Positions 20,806-29,744 of a stretch of DNA of 64,000 nt are shown piece by piece. The translations under genes and the position numbers were made by a program. Position 1 is the first letter of the stretch. Every line of letters starts with the position of its first letter. Origin of the DNA: Oscillibacter sp. (GTDB lineage Bacteria; Bacillota; Clostridia; Oscillospirales; Oscillospiraceae); assembly GCA_003539495.1 (NCBI GenBank), contig DPPB01000014.1, positions 1-64,000 on the forward strand, read 5' to 3'. Below the pieces are notes generated by a model that saw only the letters and a list, made by a program, of their open reading frames with translations, had not been told where the DNA came from and searched no databases.

Positions 20806-20842
20806 TGTCATTGCGAGGGCGCACTGCGCCCGTGGCAATCCG
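20806..20842. repeat. TGTCATTGCGA...GTGGCAATCCG repeat, copy 2
   Basis: The same edges as copy 1 around a different hairpin (GGGCGC with GCGCCC). Conserved edges with a varied but still palindromic middle indicate selection on structure or a mobile palindromic unit. Confidence 0.8.
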
Positions 20843-20943
20843 TAATACCCTACTCCCCCATTCATATTTTTCATCTCATCCATAAAAATCATTCGTTTTA
20901 CTTTTGTTTAAAAGGCGTCTATACTATCAAATATAGAAAATGC

Positions 20944-20972
20944 TTGCGCCCCGGTACAAAAGCGGCTATAAT
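20944..20972 (+). promoter_or_regulatory. Sigma-A promoter of the DUF512-der-plsY run
   Basis: TTGCGC (20944-20949), 17-base spacer, TATAAT (20967-20972). The start codon is 51 bases downstream. Confidence 0.65.
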
Positions 20973-21022
20973 TATATAGTTATTATGTGGCATTATGCCG
21001 TTTTTTCGGGAGAGACGCACCT

Positions 21023-22321
21023 ATGAGCACCATTATCACCTCCATAGACTCCGGCAGCCCCGCCATGCGGGCAGGGCTGCGGCCGGGCCAGCAGCTTCTG
21101 TCCATCAACGGTCACACCGTAGTGGATGTGCTGGACTACCGGTTCTACGGGTACGATCCCGTAAGCCATTTGACCCTGAAAAATGAGGACGGCTCAACCC
21201 AATCGCTCACCATCCATAAGGACGAGGGCGAGGATCTGGGATTGAATTTTGACACCTATCTTATGGACGAGATGCGCTCATGCGCCAACCACTGCATCTT
21301 CTGCTTCGTGGATCAGATGCCCCCGGGCATGCGCGAGACCCTGTACTTTAAGGACGACGATGCCCGGCTCAGCTTCCTCCAGGGCAACTATATCACCCTC
21401 ACTAATCTCACCGAGCGGGAGGCCCAGCGCATCATTGACCTGCGTATCAGCCCCATCAATGTCTCTGTCCACACCACGGACCCGAAGCTCCACTGCACCA
21501 TGCTGGGCAACAAAAATGCCGAGCGCAGCCTGGACTACATCCGCGCCTTCTGCAAGGCAGGCATCGTGATGAATGGGCAGATCGTTATATGCCCCGGCTG
21601 GAACGATGGCGATCAGCTGCGCCGTACCCTGCGGGATCTGACGGAAATGCAGTTCTCCTCCTGCTCCCTGGTGCCCGTGGGCATCACCAAGTACCGCCAG
21701 GGCTTGGCCAAGCTGAAGCCTGTGGACGCCCGGTGCGCCGGGGAAATCTTGGACATCGCTGAGGAATTCGGTCAGGAAAACCTGCGCCGCTTTGGCACGC
21801 GGCGCTTCTTCTGCGCCGACGAGCTGTTTCTCCGAGCCGGGCGGGAATTGCCGGGGGAGGGCTACTACGAGGGCTACCGGCAATTAGAAAACGGCGTGGG
21901 TATGCTCCGCTCCCTGGAAAGCGATCTGCTCCGGGCCATGGACCTCATGGAGGATGCGCCCGCTCCCACCCCCTTTACCATCGCCACGGGCCGGGCCGCC
22001 GAGAGCTTCATGGGGCACCTGCTGGGCCTGATCCAGGAGCGCTTTCCCCAGGTGCAGGGCAAGGTAATCGGGATAGACAACGATTTTTTCGGCCATACCA
22101 TTGATGTGGCGGGCCTTTTGACCGGGCAGGACTTGGCCGCCCAGCTGAAAAAGCACAAGCCCCTGGGCCGTGTGCTGATCCCCCTGCACATGCTCCGGCA
22201 CCAGGAGGATGTATTCTTGGATGATTGGACCGTGCCCCAGCTTTCCCAGGCACTGGAGACGCCTGTGCAGGTGGTGGGCATTGACGGCTTCGACCTGTGC
22301 GATGCCGTTTTTGAACTGTAA
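21023..22321 (+). CDS. DUF512 (radical-SAM-like, PDZ) protein
   Basis: A 432-residue protein. Residues 1-70 resemble a PDZ domain (SIDSGSPAMRAGLRPGQQLLSING). A CxxxCxxC iron-sulfur motif (CANHCIFCFVDQ) near residue 88 is radical-SAM-like, and the C-terminal 200 residues are DUF512. Such proteins are putative FeS oxidoreductases without assigned reaction. The start at 21023 (MSTIITSIDSG) follows GGGAGAGACGCACC; 12 upstream codons in the frame are rejected. The der gene follows by 12 bases, a pairing common in Clostridia. Confidence 0.88.
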   Translation: MSTIITSIDSGSPAMRAGLRPGQQLLSINGHTVVDVLDYRFYGYDPVSHLTLKNEDGSTQSLTIHKDEGEDLGLNFDTYLMDEMRSCANHCIFCFVDQMPPGMRETLYFKDDDARLSFLQGNYITLTNLTEREAQRIIDLRISPINVSVHTTDPKLHCTMLGNKNAERSLDYIRAFCKAGIVMNGQIVICPGWNDGDQLRRTLRDLTEMQFSSCSLVPVGITKYRQGLAKLKPVDARCAGEILDIAEEFGQENLRRFGTRRFFCADELFLRAGRELPGEGYYEGYRQLENGVGMLRSLESDLLRAMDLMEDAPAPTPFTIATGRAAESFMGHLLGLIQERFPQVQGKVIGIDNDFFGHTIDVAGLLTGQDLAAQLKKHKPLGRVLIPLHMLRHQEDVFLDDWTVPQLSQALETPVQVVGIDGFDLCDAVFEL

Positions 22322-22333
22322 GGAGGTAAAACT

Positions 22334-23662
22334 ATGGCAAAACCTATGATCGCTATCGTGGGCCGGCCTAATGTGGGCAAGTCCATGCTGTTTAATAAGC
22401 TGATTGGCCGCCGTCTCTCCATCGTGGAGGATACCCCCGGCGTGACAAGAGACCGCATCTACGGCGAAAGTGACTGGTGCGGCCGCAAGTTCACCCTGGT
22501 AGACACCGGCGGCATTGAGCCCAATACTGACAATCAAATTCTATCCTTCATGCGTCAGCAGGCGCAGATCGCCATTGATAACGCCACCGTCATCGTCCTG
22601 GTGGTGGACATCAAGACAGGCATGACCGCCGCCGACCAAGAGGTGGCCGGGATGCTCCAGCGCTCCAAAAAGCCCATTGTGCTGGCAGTGAATAAGATGG
22701 ACGCCACCGGCACTGTGGACCCGGAGTTTTATGAGTTCTATAACCTGGGCCTGGGTGACCCCATCGCCGTATCCGCCGTACACGGCCACGGCACCGGCGA
22801 CCTGCTGGACGCGTGCCTTAAATACTTCCCCCCGGAGGACGAGACGGAGGAGGACGACGACGTGATCCAGGTGGCCATCATCGGCAAGCCCAATGTGGGT
22901 AAATCCAGCCTTACCAACCGCATCCTGGGCCAGGAGCGGGTCATCGTCAGCAATGTGGCGGGCACCACCCGGGACGCTATCGACTCCTATTTTGAAAATG
23001 AAACCGGCAAGTATAATTTCATCGACACCGCCGGCATGCGAAAAAAGTCCAAGGTGGATGACGCCATCGAGAAATACAGCGTCCTCCGGGCCACCATGGC
23101 CATCGAGCGCAGCGACGTGTGCCTGATCCTTATCGACGCCAACGACGGCGTTACCGAGCAGGACACCAAGATCGCGGGCCTGGCCCATGAGGCGGGTAAG
23201 GCCTGCATCATCGTGGTGAACAAGTGGGACATGGTGGAAAAGGACGGCAAGACCATGGACCGTATGCGCGAGGACATCCGTCGGGATCTGGGCTACATGA
23301 CCTACGCACCCATCCTGTTCATCTCCGCCCTTACGGGCCAGCGGGTAACGCGGCTGTTTGAGCTCATCAATTATGTGAATAACCAGGCCTCCACCCGCAT
23401 CACAACAGGCATGCTCAACTCCGTTCTGGCCGATGCCCAGACCCGGGTGCAGCCTCCCACGGATAAGGGCCGCCGCCTGAAGATCTATTACATGACCCAG
23501 GTGGGCATCAAGCCCCCTCACTTCGTCATTTTCTGCAACGACAAGAAGCTCTTCCACTTCTCCTATCAGCGATACCTGGAAAATCAGATCCGCAGCGTAT
23601 TCGGCCTGGAGGGCACCCCCATTATCCTCTCCATCCGGCAGAAGGGAGACGATGACAATTAA
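22334..23662 (+). CDS. der: Ribosome biogenesis GTPase Der
   Basis: A 442-residue protein with tandem GTPase domains needed for 50S assembly. Domain 1 has GRPNVGKS (G1), DTPGVTRD (G2/G3 area), DTGG and NKMD. Domain 2 has GKPNVGKS, DTAGMRKKS and NKWD. A C-terminal KH-like domain (about 355-440) contains YYMTQVGIKPPHFVIFCN. AAGGAGG precedes the start. Overlaps plsY by 11 bases. Confidence 0.97.
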   Translation: MAKPMIAIVGRPNVGKSMLFNKLIGRRLSIVEDTPGVTRDRIYGESDWCGRKFTLVDTGGIEPNTDNQILSFMRQQAQIAIDNATVIVLVVDIKTGMTAADQEVAGMLQRSKKPIVLAVNKMDATGTVDPEFYEFYNLGLGDPIAVSAVHGHGTGDLLDACLKYFPPEDETEEDDDVIQVAIIGKPNVGKSSLTNRILGQERVIVSNVAGTTRDAIDSYFENETGKYNFIDTAGMRKKSKVDDAIEKYSVLRATMAIERSDVCLILIDANDGVTEQDTKIAGLAHEAGKACIIVVNKWDMVEKDGKTMDRMREDIRRDLGYMTYAPILFISALTGQRVTRLFELINYVNNQASTRITTGMLNSVLADAQTRVQPPTDKGRRLKIYYMTQVGIKPPHFVIFCNDKKLFHFSYQRYLENQIRSVFGLEGTPIILSIRQKGDDDN

Positions 23663-24311
23663 GCTGTCCATCTACTTTGTGGTGGGACTGACGCTGCTGG
23701 TGTCGTACCTGCTGGGCTGCTTCAACGGCTCGGTGGTCACCTCCCACTTCATCATCCGGGATGATGTACGCAAGCACGGCAGCGGTAATGCCGGGCTTAC
23801 CAATTTCTACCGCACCTATGGGGCCAAATTTGCCCTCATCGTGATTCTCTGTGACATGGGCAAGACCCTGCTCTCCTGCCTCATAGGCGGGTATCTGATG
23901 CTCTGCACCAACGGCAGCTGGACCCTGGGCGTGCTGCTGGGCGGCATCGGCTGCGAGCTGGGGCATATGTTCCCGGCCTACTACGGACTCAAGGGCGGCA
24001 AGGGCATTCTCTCCGGCGGAGTGCTGGTGTGGATGTTGGATTGGCGCATGGGTCTTATCGCCTGGGGGCTCTTCGTCCTCCTGTGGCTTCTGACCCGCTA
24101 TGTCTCCCTGGGGTCTATCGTGGCCACAGCCAGTATGCCGGTGTCGGCGTTCTTTGTCTTTGGCCATGACCCACTGCTGACCGCTCTGTGCGCAGTGGTG
24201 GCAGCCCTGGTCATCTTCTGCCACCGGGAGAACATCCGCCGTCTGCTGCACGGCACAGAAAATAAATTCAAGTGGCATGTGAATCCCATCGATACAGGGG
24301 AAAATCATTAG
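23652..24311 (+). CDS. plsY: Glycerol-3-phosphate acyltransferase PlsY
   Basis: A 219-residue membrane enzyme that transfers acyl groups from acyl-phosphate to glycerol-3-phosphate, the first step of phospholipid synthesis. Conserved motifs are GSGNAGLTN near residue 40, GGKGI near residue 116 and a late HRENIRRLLHG. About five to six membrane helices. It overlaps der by 11 bases, as part of DUF512-der-plsY. Confidence 0.95.
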   Translation: MTIKLSIYFVVGLTLLVSYLLGCFNGSVVTSHFIIRDDVRKHGSGNAGLTNFYRTYGAKFALIVILCDMGKTLLSCLIGGYLMLCTNGSWTLGVLLGGIGCELGHMFPAYYGLKGGKGILSGGVLVWMLDWRMGLIAWGLFVLLWLLTRYVSLGSIVATASMPVSAFFVFGHDPLLTALCAVVAALVIFCHRENIRRLLHGTENKFKWHVNPIDTGENH

Positions 24312-24345
24312 CTGCGAGAAAGCAGGATACAGAAAGGAAAGCACT

Positions 24346-25278
24346 ATGAAACACAATCAGTTTCGTCAGGTGGTATTCCCCATCATCACCGCCATGATCT
24401 GGGGCTCCTCCTTCGTTGCCCAAAGCACCAGCACCGAGCACGTGGGCGCGTACACCTTCAACGCCGCCCGTTCCTTCGTGGGCTTTTTGGCCTTGCTGGT
24501 GGTGGTACAAATCTTTAAAATGCTGCGCAAGGAGCCCCCGGCGGAGCAGACCGCTGCGGAGAAAAAGGCTGGGCGGAGGGACCTGATTTTAGGCGGCATC
24601 TGCTGCGGCATCGCCTTGGCTCTGGCCTGCAACCTGCAGCAGCTGGGTATGGTGGCCGGTGCCAGCGCCGGCAAGACCAGCTTTATCACTACGCTTTATG
24701 TGGTGCTGGTGCCCATCTGTGGCCTGTTTCTCAAGAAAAAAGTCTCCCCCACCGTTTGGATCAGTGTCCTGCTGGCCGTGGCCGGCCTTTACTGCCTGTG
24801 CATTAAGGAAAATTTCACCATTGCCCCCAGCGACCTGCTGGTGATGCTGTGTGCCTTCGGCTATACGCTGCACATCCTGGTCATCGATTACTTCACCCAA
24901 AGGGTGGACGGCGTGAAAATGAGCTGTATCCAGTTCTTGACATGCGCTATCCTTTCGGCTATACTCATGCTGATCTTTGAACACCCCACCTGGGCGGACA
25001 TTGTCCCCTGTATGGGCTCAGTCCTGTATGTGGGTGTTTTCTCCAGCGGTGTGGCCTACACCCTGCAGATTTTGGCGCAAAAGGACTCCAACCCCACCAT
25101 CGTGGCTCTGCTTTTGAGCCTGGAGAGCGTGTTCGGCGCAGTGTCCGGTGCCATCTTCCTTCATGAAACCATGACCGGCAAGGAGCTGATTGGCTGCGTG
25201 CTGATGCTCATTGCCGTGGTGCTGGCGCAGCTGGATCTTCCTCTCAAGAAAAGGGATAATTCTGCTAAGGAGGCATAA
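24346..25278 (+). CDS. DMT/EamA-family permease
   Basis: A 310-residue protein with ten predicted membrane helices in two EamA halves. The N-terminus PIITAMIWGSSFVAQSTSTEHV and the later LLLSLESVFGAVSGAIFLHE are family signatures. A cytoplasmic loop (KMLRKEPPAEQTAAEKKAGRRD) follows the second helix. It is a probable metabolite or amino-acid exporter; the substrate is unknown. AGAAAGGAAAGC precedes the start. It lies 34 bases after plsY. Confidence 0.88.
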   Translation: MKHNQFRQVVFPIITAMIWGSSFVAQSTSTEHVGAYTFNAARSFVGFLALLVVVQIFKMLRKEPPAEQTAAEKKAGRRDLILGGICCGIALALACNLQQLGMVAGASAGKTSFITTLYVVLVPICGLFLKKKVSPTVWISVLLAVAGLYCLCIKENFTIAPSDLLVMLCAFGYTLHILVIDYFTQRVDGVKMSCIQFLTCAILSAILMLIFEHPTWADIVPCMGSVLYVGVFSSGVAYTLQILAQKDSNPTIVALLLSLESVFGAVSGAIFLHETMTGKELIGCVLMLIAVVLAQLDLPLKKRDNSAKEA

Positions 25279-25282
25279 GTAT

Positions 25283-25531
25283 ATGACAGAAACCATTTTG
25301 AAAATCGACGGCATGATGTGCAGCATGTGCGAGAGCCATGTGTGTGATGTAATTCGCAACAGGTTCGCCGTGAAGAAGGTCAGCGCGTCCCATTCCAAGG
25401 GTACGGCCACCGTCATTTCCCCGGAGCCTTTGGACGAGGAGGCCCTGCGCAGGGCCATCACCGAAACAGGCTATGAGGTCAAGGCTGTAGAATCCAAACC
25501 CTATGAAAAGCACGGCCTGTTCCATAGATAA
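25283..25531 (+). CDS. Heavy-metal-associated (HMA) domain protein
   Basis: An 82-residue single-domain protein. MTETILKIDGMMCSMCESHVC carries the metal-binding MxCxxC motif of copper-type HMA chaperones, here MMCSMC, with an additional nearby Cys. The fold continues to ITETGYEVKAVE. No copper ATPase gene is in the window. The start at 25283 follows AAGGAGG, and the gene is 4 bases past the permease stop. Confidence 0.88.
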   Translation: MTETILKIDGMMCSMCESHVCDVIRNRFAVKKVSASHSKGTATVISPEPLDEEALRRAITETGYEVKAVESKPYEKHGLFHR

Positions 25532-25577
25532 AAGCATCAAAAGCCCCCCGCCTCACAGCACTTCCTGATATGCAATT

Positions 25578-25620
25578 ACCCCCTGATGTAGGATAATAAC
25601 TACATCAGGGGGTGTTTTGT
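25578..25620. terminator. Terminator between HMA and TRIC genes
   Basis: A 13-bp perfect stem (25578-25590 with 25601-25613), then TGTTTTG rightward. The leftward tail is only weakly U-rich, so it mainly serves the HMA operon. Confidence 0.75.
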
Positions 25621-25705
25621 CTATTGTCCGTTTTTGCTGGTCCTGTTCATCACAGCAGGGGGAGCTTTTTCTTTTCCGTATCGAAACGCTTTTGAAGCAA
25701 ACCTC

Positions 25706-26347
25706 TTATTCCTCCGGGACCTTGGCCTTCGGCAGGCTCCAACGGAAGTGAGCCGCCAGCAATCGGATGGCCACCACCACCGTGCTGCCCATCAGCAGCG
25801 CAGCCGTGTCGTCCCAATACAGGTGGCATACCACCCACACAGCGGCGCCCGCCAGGGCCGCCAGGGCATAGATATGCTTGCGGAATATGTACGGCACGTT
25901 ACCCGCCAGGGAATCCCGCACCACGCCGCCGCCCACACCAGTAATGGTCCCCAGCAGAGCCACGGCAAACCAGCTCCCCTCCGGTAGATGGCTATAGGCA
26001 ATCTGTTCGCCCACCACGGTAAATGCCGCCAGGCCCAGGGAATCTGCCCACAGCAGCAGCCGCTCAAATAGCAGCGTGCTCCTGAGCAGCAGGCCGCGCA
26101 GCGGGGGCAAAAACGCAGCTGCGGAGGAAACCAGCGCTACACATACCGTCAGCGGGTCGTCAAATACCTTGGGCGGTGTGATGCCCAGCAGCAAATCCCG
26201 CAGCACACCGCCGCCCACGGCGGTAATAAGGCCCAGGATCATAACGCCCAGCAAATCCATCTGCCTCCGAAGCGCCGTCATAGCACCGGACAGGGCAAAG
26301 GCCACGGTACCCACCATCTCCATACACAACAGGATCAGTTCGTTCAT
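25706..26347 (-). CDS. TRIC/UPF0126-family membrane channel
   Basis: A 213-residue membrane protein with about seven helices in two homologous halves. Each half carries the glycine motif: ITAVGGGVLRDLLLG and ITGVGGGVVRDSLAG. These are the signature of prokaryotic trimeric intracellular cation channels (YadS/UPF0126). The ATG at 26347 is six bases after GAGAGG; an in-frame ATG two codons upstream is the alternative. It starts 10 bases after the hydrogenase stop and is probably co-transcribed. Confidence 0.88.
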   Translation of the reverse strand: MNELILLCMEMVGTVAFALSGAMTALRRQMDLLGVMILGLITAVGGGVLRDLLLGITPPKVFDDPLTVCVALVSSAAAFLPPLRGLLLRSTLLFERLLLWADSLGLAAFTVVGEQIAYSHLPEGSWFAVALLGTITGVGGGVVRDSLAGNVPYIFRKHIYALAALAGAAVWVVCHLYWDDTAALLMGSTVVVAIRLLAAHFRWSLPKAKVPEE

Positions 26348-26357
26348 TAGCATCCTC

Positions 26358-27899
26358 TCAATGTCTGCCTACAAAGCTCCAATCATCCTCTCCATCGTGG
26401 AGCAGATACAGGTCGTCCTTATAGTCCGAATCCAGCGGATTATCCTTGGGTGCGCTGGCCTTGTACTGCTCCAGCACCCGCCGGGACTTCTCCGGCGGCT
26501 GGATTGTGCCTGCGCCGGCAATGCATCCACCCGGACAGGCCATACCCTCCAGCAGATATCCGTCATACTTCCCTGTCCGTGCAATACGCAGCATCTTGCG
26601 GCACTCCCGCAGCCCCTCGGCATACACCGTCTTTACCTCCCGGTCGGGGTCCAGCCGGTGAATCACATCCTCCACCGCCTTGGCAACGCCTCCGGAAGCG
26701 GCAAAACCCACGCCGAGGGCAGACGCCTCATAATTGGCCGGCACATCAGGGATATCGGTGAAGTCGATGTTCTTGGCCTCCAGCATCCCCCGCAGCTCCT
26801 CAAAGGTCAGTACAAAGTCCACATCACTGCGGACGGTGCGGCGGCTGGCCTCCAGCTTTTTGGCGGCGCAGGGCCCAATGAAAGCCACCTTACAGCCCGG
26901 TTCACGTTTTTTCTGCAGTCGAGCCGTAAGCACCATGGGAGTCATGGTCATAGAGATATACGGCGCGGCGCCGGGGAACTCCTTCTTAGCCATCACGGAC
27001 CACGCCGGGCAGCAGGAGGTAGCCATATAAGGCTGCATCTGCGGTACATGGCGCATGAATTCCTCCGCTTCCTCGATGGCGCACAGGTCTGCGCCTACGG
27101 CGACCTCCTCCACGGAATGGAAGCCCAGCATCTTCATGGCTGAAACGATCTGCCCCGGGGTCACGCCATCGCCGAATTGACCCCAAAAGGCCGGAGCGAT
27201 CACAGCAACGACCTTGTCACCGCTGCGGATGGAATGGATCAGCTGGAACAGCTGCCCTTTATCTACAATAGCGCCAAAGGGGCAGTTCACCAGGCACATG
27301 CCACAGCTAACGCACTTATCCTGGTCAATCTCTGCCCGGCCATATTCGTCCTTGCCGATAGCATCCATGCCGCAGGCCTCCTGGCAGGGCCGCTCAAAGC
27401 GGATAATGGCCTGGTAGGAGCACGCCGCCTTGCACTTGCCGCATTTAATGCACTTGCTCTGGTCGATCTCAGCCCGGCCATAGCGGAAGCTGATGGCGCC
27501 CTTGGGGCAGGAATTGGAGCAGTGGTGCGCCAGGCAGCTCTGGCAGGCGTTGGTCACCTGGTAGTGGGTGTCCGGGCAGGCGTGGCAGGCATATTTGATG
27601 ATGTTAATCAGCGGCGGCTCGTAATATTTTTCCCGCACTGCGCTCTTGTCCACGCCGTCGGACAGAAGTCCCTGCTCCGAAGCGGAACGCAGACTATGGC
27701 CCATGGCCAATCGAATCCGCTCTCCCACAATGGCCCGCTCCAGGAAGATGGAGTCCCGTTCGTTCCCCACTTCACCCGGCAGAATCTCATACGGCAGTTT
27801 ATCGATACGATGGTAGTCGCCGCCTTCGTAGGCGAGCTTTGCCACTTCCGCAAAAACCCGCTTGCGAATATCTGCAATCCCACAGTAAATGTTTCTCAT
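26358..27899 (-). CDS. Monomeric [FeFe] hydrogenase, group B type
   Basis: A 513-residue iron-sulfur hydrogenase-like enzyme. The N-terminal third has several Cys clusters, including CHACPDTHYQVTNACQSC, CIKCGKCKAAC and CVSCGMCLVNC (4Fe-4S ferredoxin sites). The H-cluster motifs are L1 TSCCPAW, L2 IGPCAAKKLEA and L3 EGMACPGGCIAGAG. This matches the stand-alone [FeFe] hydrogenases (TIGR04105-like, group B) of fermentative Clostridia. TSCC instead of TSCS/TSCC is normal for the type. The start at 27899 follows GGAAGGTACGCGC; a 12-codon extension is rejected. Confidence 0.9.
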   Translation of the reverse strand: MRNIYCGIADIRKRVFAEVAKLAYEGGDYHRIDKLPYEILPGEVGNERDSIFLERAIVGERIRLAMGHSLRSASEQGLLSDGVDKSAVREKYYEPPLINIIKYACHACPDTHYQVTNACQSCLAHHCSNSCPKGAISFRYGRAEIDQSKCIKCGKCKAACSYQAIIRFERPCQEACGMDAIGKDEYGRAEIDQDKCVSCGMCLVNCPFGAIVDKGQLFQLIHSIRSGDKVVAVIAPAFWGQFGDGVTPGQIVSAMKMLGFHSVEEVAVGADLCAIEEAEEFMRHVPQMQPYMATSCCPAWSVMAKKEFPGAAPYISMTMTPMVLTARLQKKREPGCKVAFIGPCAAKKLEASRRTVRSDVDFVLTFEELRGMLEAKNIDFTDIPDVPANYEASALGVGFAASGGVAKAVEDVIHRLDPDREVKTVYAEGLRECRKMLRIARTGKYDGYLLEGMACPGGCIAGAGTIQPPEKSRRVLEQYKASAPKDNPLDSDYKDDLYLLHDGEDDWSFVGRH

Positions 27900-27940
27900 G
27901 CGCGTACCTTCCTTGTTCTTTGTATACTTTGCCACATAGC

Positions 27941-27969
27941 ATTATACCATTTTTGTCCATTCTGTGCAA
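27941..27969 (-). promoter_or_regulatory. Sigma-A promoter of the hydrogenase gene
   Basis: Leftward TTGCAC (27969-27964), 17-base spacer, TATAAT (27946-27941), 42 bases before the start codon. It is just downstream of the sigK 3' fragment. Confidence 0.75.
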
Positions 27970-28004
27970 GGGGGTATATGCGAACTTGCTTCGCACGGTT
28001 GTAA

Positions 28005-28090
28005 TTATTTATTGTTTCTTGTTGGCATCTCCTCCTTCAGCGCCGCCTCCAGCTTTTGCAGTGCCCGCTTTTCAATGCGGGATACATAGC
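28005..28090 (-). CDS. sigK: sigK 3' segment, separated from the 5' part by the skin-like element
   Basis: Read leftward from the 14-bp repeat, codons give YVSRIEKRALQKLEAALK then EEMPTRNNK and TAA at 28007-28005. This is the end of sigma region 4.2. From memory, B. subtilis sigma-K has ISRSYVSRIEKRALMK at the same place. The segment has no start of its own and is expressed only after fusion with the 5' part at 39214. It is too short and start-less for ordinary gene callers. Confidence 0.92.
28077..28090. repeat. Attachment-site core, left end
   Basis: GCGGGATACATAGC. The centre of dyad symmetry puts the probable crossover dinucleotide at AC 28084-28085. The inner arm 28085-28107 pairs in symmetry with 39199-39221. 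Confidence 0.88.
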
Positions 28091-28097
28091 GCCGCAG

Positions 28098-29744
28098 CTA
28101 TTGTAAGGTACCTCCCGCCTCAGGCTGTGGCGCAGAAGGCTGATCGCGGCTTGCCGCATTTGTGGTTTCTTTCGTTATATGCGGCTGCGCAAAGCGAAGC
28201 TGAATGAGGACTTCTCTATTTTCCGTCAACTCGATCCGCTGAATCAAACTCACCAGCAGCTCCCGGCTGGCGCAGGCTGTGTCCCTGTATCGCTGTGTCA
28301 ACTCCAGCGCCCTGTCCCTTTGATTGATGGGATATTTCTGCCACTGCTCCAACTTTTGAAGGCGTTCCTCCAGCCGTCCCCGTTGGTCCTTCAACCGGAT
28401 AAAGATTCGCTGAAAGTCCGCCTCCGGCAGAAGTCCCGAGAGCCGGTCGGTATACATCCGGTCGATATTTTTCGTCAGGCTTTCTATTTTTTCTTGCAGC
28501 GCTTCCATTTTAGCAGAGCATCTGTTCTGCCTGGATGTCTCCCGAACCGCCTCCTGCGCCATAGGCAATAGCACCTGTCCATCCAAGAAATCTTTGCAAA
28601 CCTCCTGCATCCTTGAAATCACCGCATCTGTCACTGTCTTTTCCTTGATATAATGCGTGGCGCAGGCGCCGTCCTTGGTAAATCGCTGATAAGTGCGGCA
28701 AACGAAGTACAGCACATCCTCCCCCTTGGCGTTAGGCCGGTTCAGCACGGCCAGCGGGTAGCCGCACTCATGGCAGAATATCAAGCCCTTCAGCAGAAAA
28801 TCATAGGTGCGGCAACGGGTGTGCCTGCGGCTGCTGACCAGCAGCCCCACCTTGCGGAAGGTCTCCTCGTCAATAAGCGGTGCGTGGGTATGGGGCACCA
28901 CGATCCAGTTTTCCCGATCCTGGTGGAGGCATTTTTTCGATTTATAGCTGATCTTCACCTGCCGCCCCTGCACCATACTGCCGATATAGGTTTCATTGCG
29001 CAGCATTTCAGAAATGCGCTCGCCGCTCCATAATCCCTCGTAGGGGCCTTTGCACCCTGCAACCCGACCACAGTAGACAGAGGGCGCAGCCACGCCTTCC
29101 TCATTCAAGGTCGCGGCGATCTTTCGGCAGCTAATGCCCTCCAGCGCCATGGAAAAAATCCGCCGCACCGTGGATGCGGCCTCCTCGTCGATGACGATCC
29201 GATTCTTCTCCGTGGGGTGCATTTTGTATCCGTAAACCGGCTTCCCCCCGATAAACTGTCCCTTGCGCTGCTTATCCCGTTTGACGGACTTTATTTTTTT
29301 TGAAATATCCTTGGCGTACATGTCGTTCATGATAGCCCTGAAGGGCGTAATATCATTGGCGCTGGATTCCACGCCCGTGTCAATCCCGTCCAAAAGCGAG
29401 ATGTATCGCACACGATGCTCCGGGAAATATCTCTCCATGTAATGGCCGGTCATAATGTAGTCGCGCCCCAGCCGGGAGAGATCTTTCGTGATGACCATGT
29501 TAACCTTTTTGGCCTCAATGTCATCGATCATGCGCCGAAAAGCCGGACGGTCAAAGCTTGTGCCGCTCCAACCGTCGTCGATATAAGTGTCATAGATCTG
29601 CAAATGATGCTCTCTCACAAATTCCTCCAGCAGGGACCGCTGATTGGTCACGCTTTGGGACGGTCCCTCGCTTTCGTCCTCCTTGGACAGCCGGATATAC
29701 AGCGCTGCGCGGTAACTTGCGGGGCTGCTTATTTCCTGAAGCAT
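28098..29744 (-). CDS. Large serine recombinase, probable sigK-element excisase
   Basis: A 548-residue site-specific recombinase, the functional counterpart of SpoIVCA. The resolvase domain (residues 10-155) has the catalytic Ser in YIRLSKEDE (Ser20) and the conserved TKDLSRLGRDYIMTG. A recombinase domain follows (170-290, PVYGYKMHP and SCRKIAATLNEEG). A zinc ribbon with FCHECGYPL and a later CR...C pair lies near 340-390, then a coiled coil (400-480). GGGGGAGAATGT precedes the start. Its TAG stop (28100-28098) lies within the attachment arm. It should act in the mother cell; expression timing is inferred. Confidence 0.93.
   Translation of the reverse strand: MLQEISSPASYRAALYIRLSKEDESEGPSQSVTNQRSLLEEFVREHHLQIYDTYIDDGWSGTSFDRPAFRRMIDDIEAKKVNMVITKDLSRLGRDYIMTGHYMERYFPEHRVRYISLLDGIDTGVESSANDITPFRAIMNDMYAKDISKKIKSVKRDKQRKGQFIGGKPVYGYKMHPTEKNRIVIDEEAASTVRRIFSMALEGISCRKIAATLNEEGVAAPSVYCGRVAGCKGPYEGLWSGERISEMLRNETYIGSMVQGRQVKISYKSKKCLHQDRENWIVVPHTHAPLIDEETFRKVGLLVSSRRHTRCRTYDFLLKGLIFCHECGYPLAVLNRPNAKGEDVLYFVCRTYQRFTKDGACATHYIKEKTVTDAVISRMQEVCKDFLDGQVLLPMAQEAVRETSRQNRCSAKMEALQEKIESLTKNIDRMYTDRLSGLLPEADFQRIFIRLKDQRGRLEERLQKLEQWQKYPINQRDRALELTQRYRDTACASRELLVSLIQRIELTENREVLIQLRFAQPHITKETTNAASRDQPSAPQPEAGGTLQ

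Larger units (their letters stand above)
20424..20842. repeat. Cluster of short palindromic intergenic repeats
   Basis: The 655-base gap between rpmF and the DUF512 gene is packed with palindromic modules instead of genes. Five modules share a CGTAGGGGCG-like or reverse (CGCCCCTACG) edge around a short stem-loop: 20424-20450, 20474-20500, 20523-20551, 20710-20735 and 20745-20772. They alternate orientation. The remaining modules are listed separately. Short open frames here follow the repeats and are not credible genes. Such repeats occur widely in Oscillospiraceae genomes (recollection, not checked). Confidence 0.75.

Noticed and set aside
20424..20842. CRISPR array
   Set aside because: Repeat units are few, palindromic and differ in type and spacing; no uniform spacers and no cas gene.
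22541..23671. 376-codon frame opposite der
   Set aside because: Shadow of a conserved GTPase; no domain recognised.
28005..28090. sigK 3' segment as a degenerate pseudogene
   Set aside because: The frame is intact, joins in frame across the 14-bp repeat and ends in a proper stop; decay would not preserve this.
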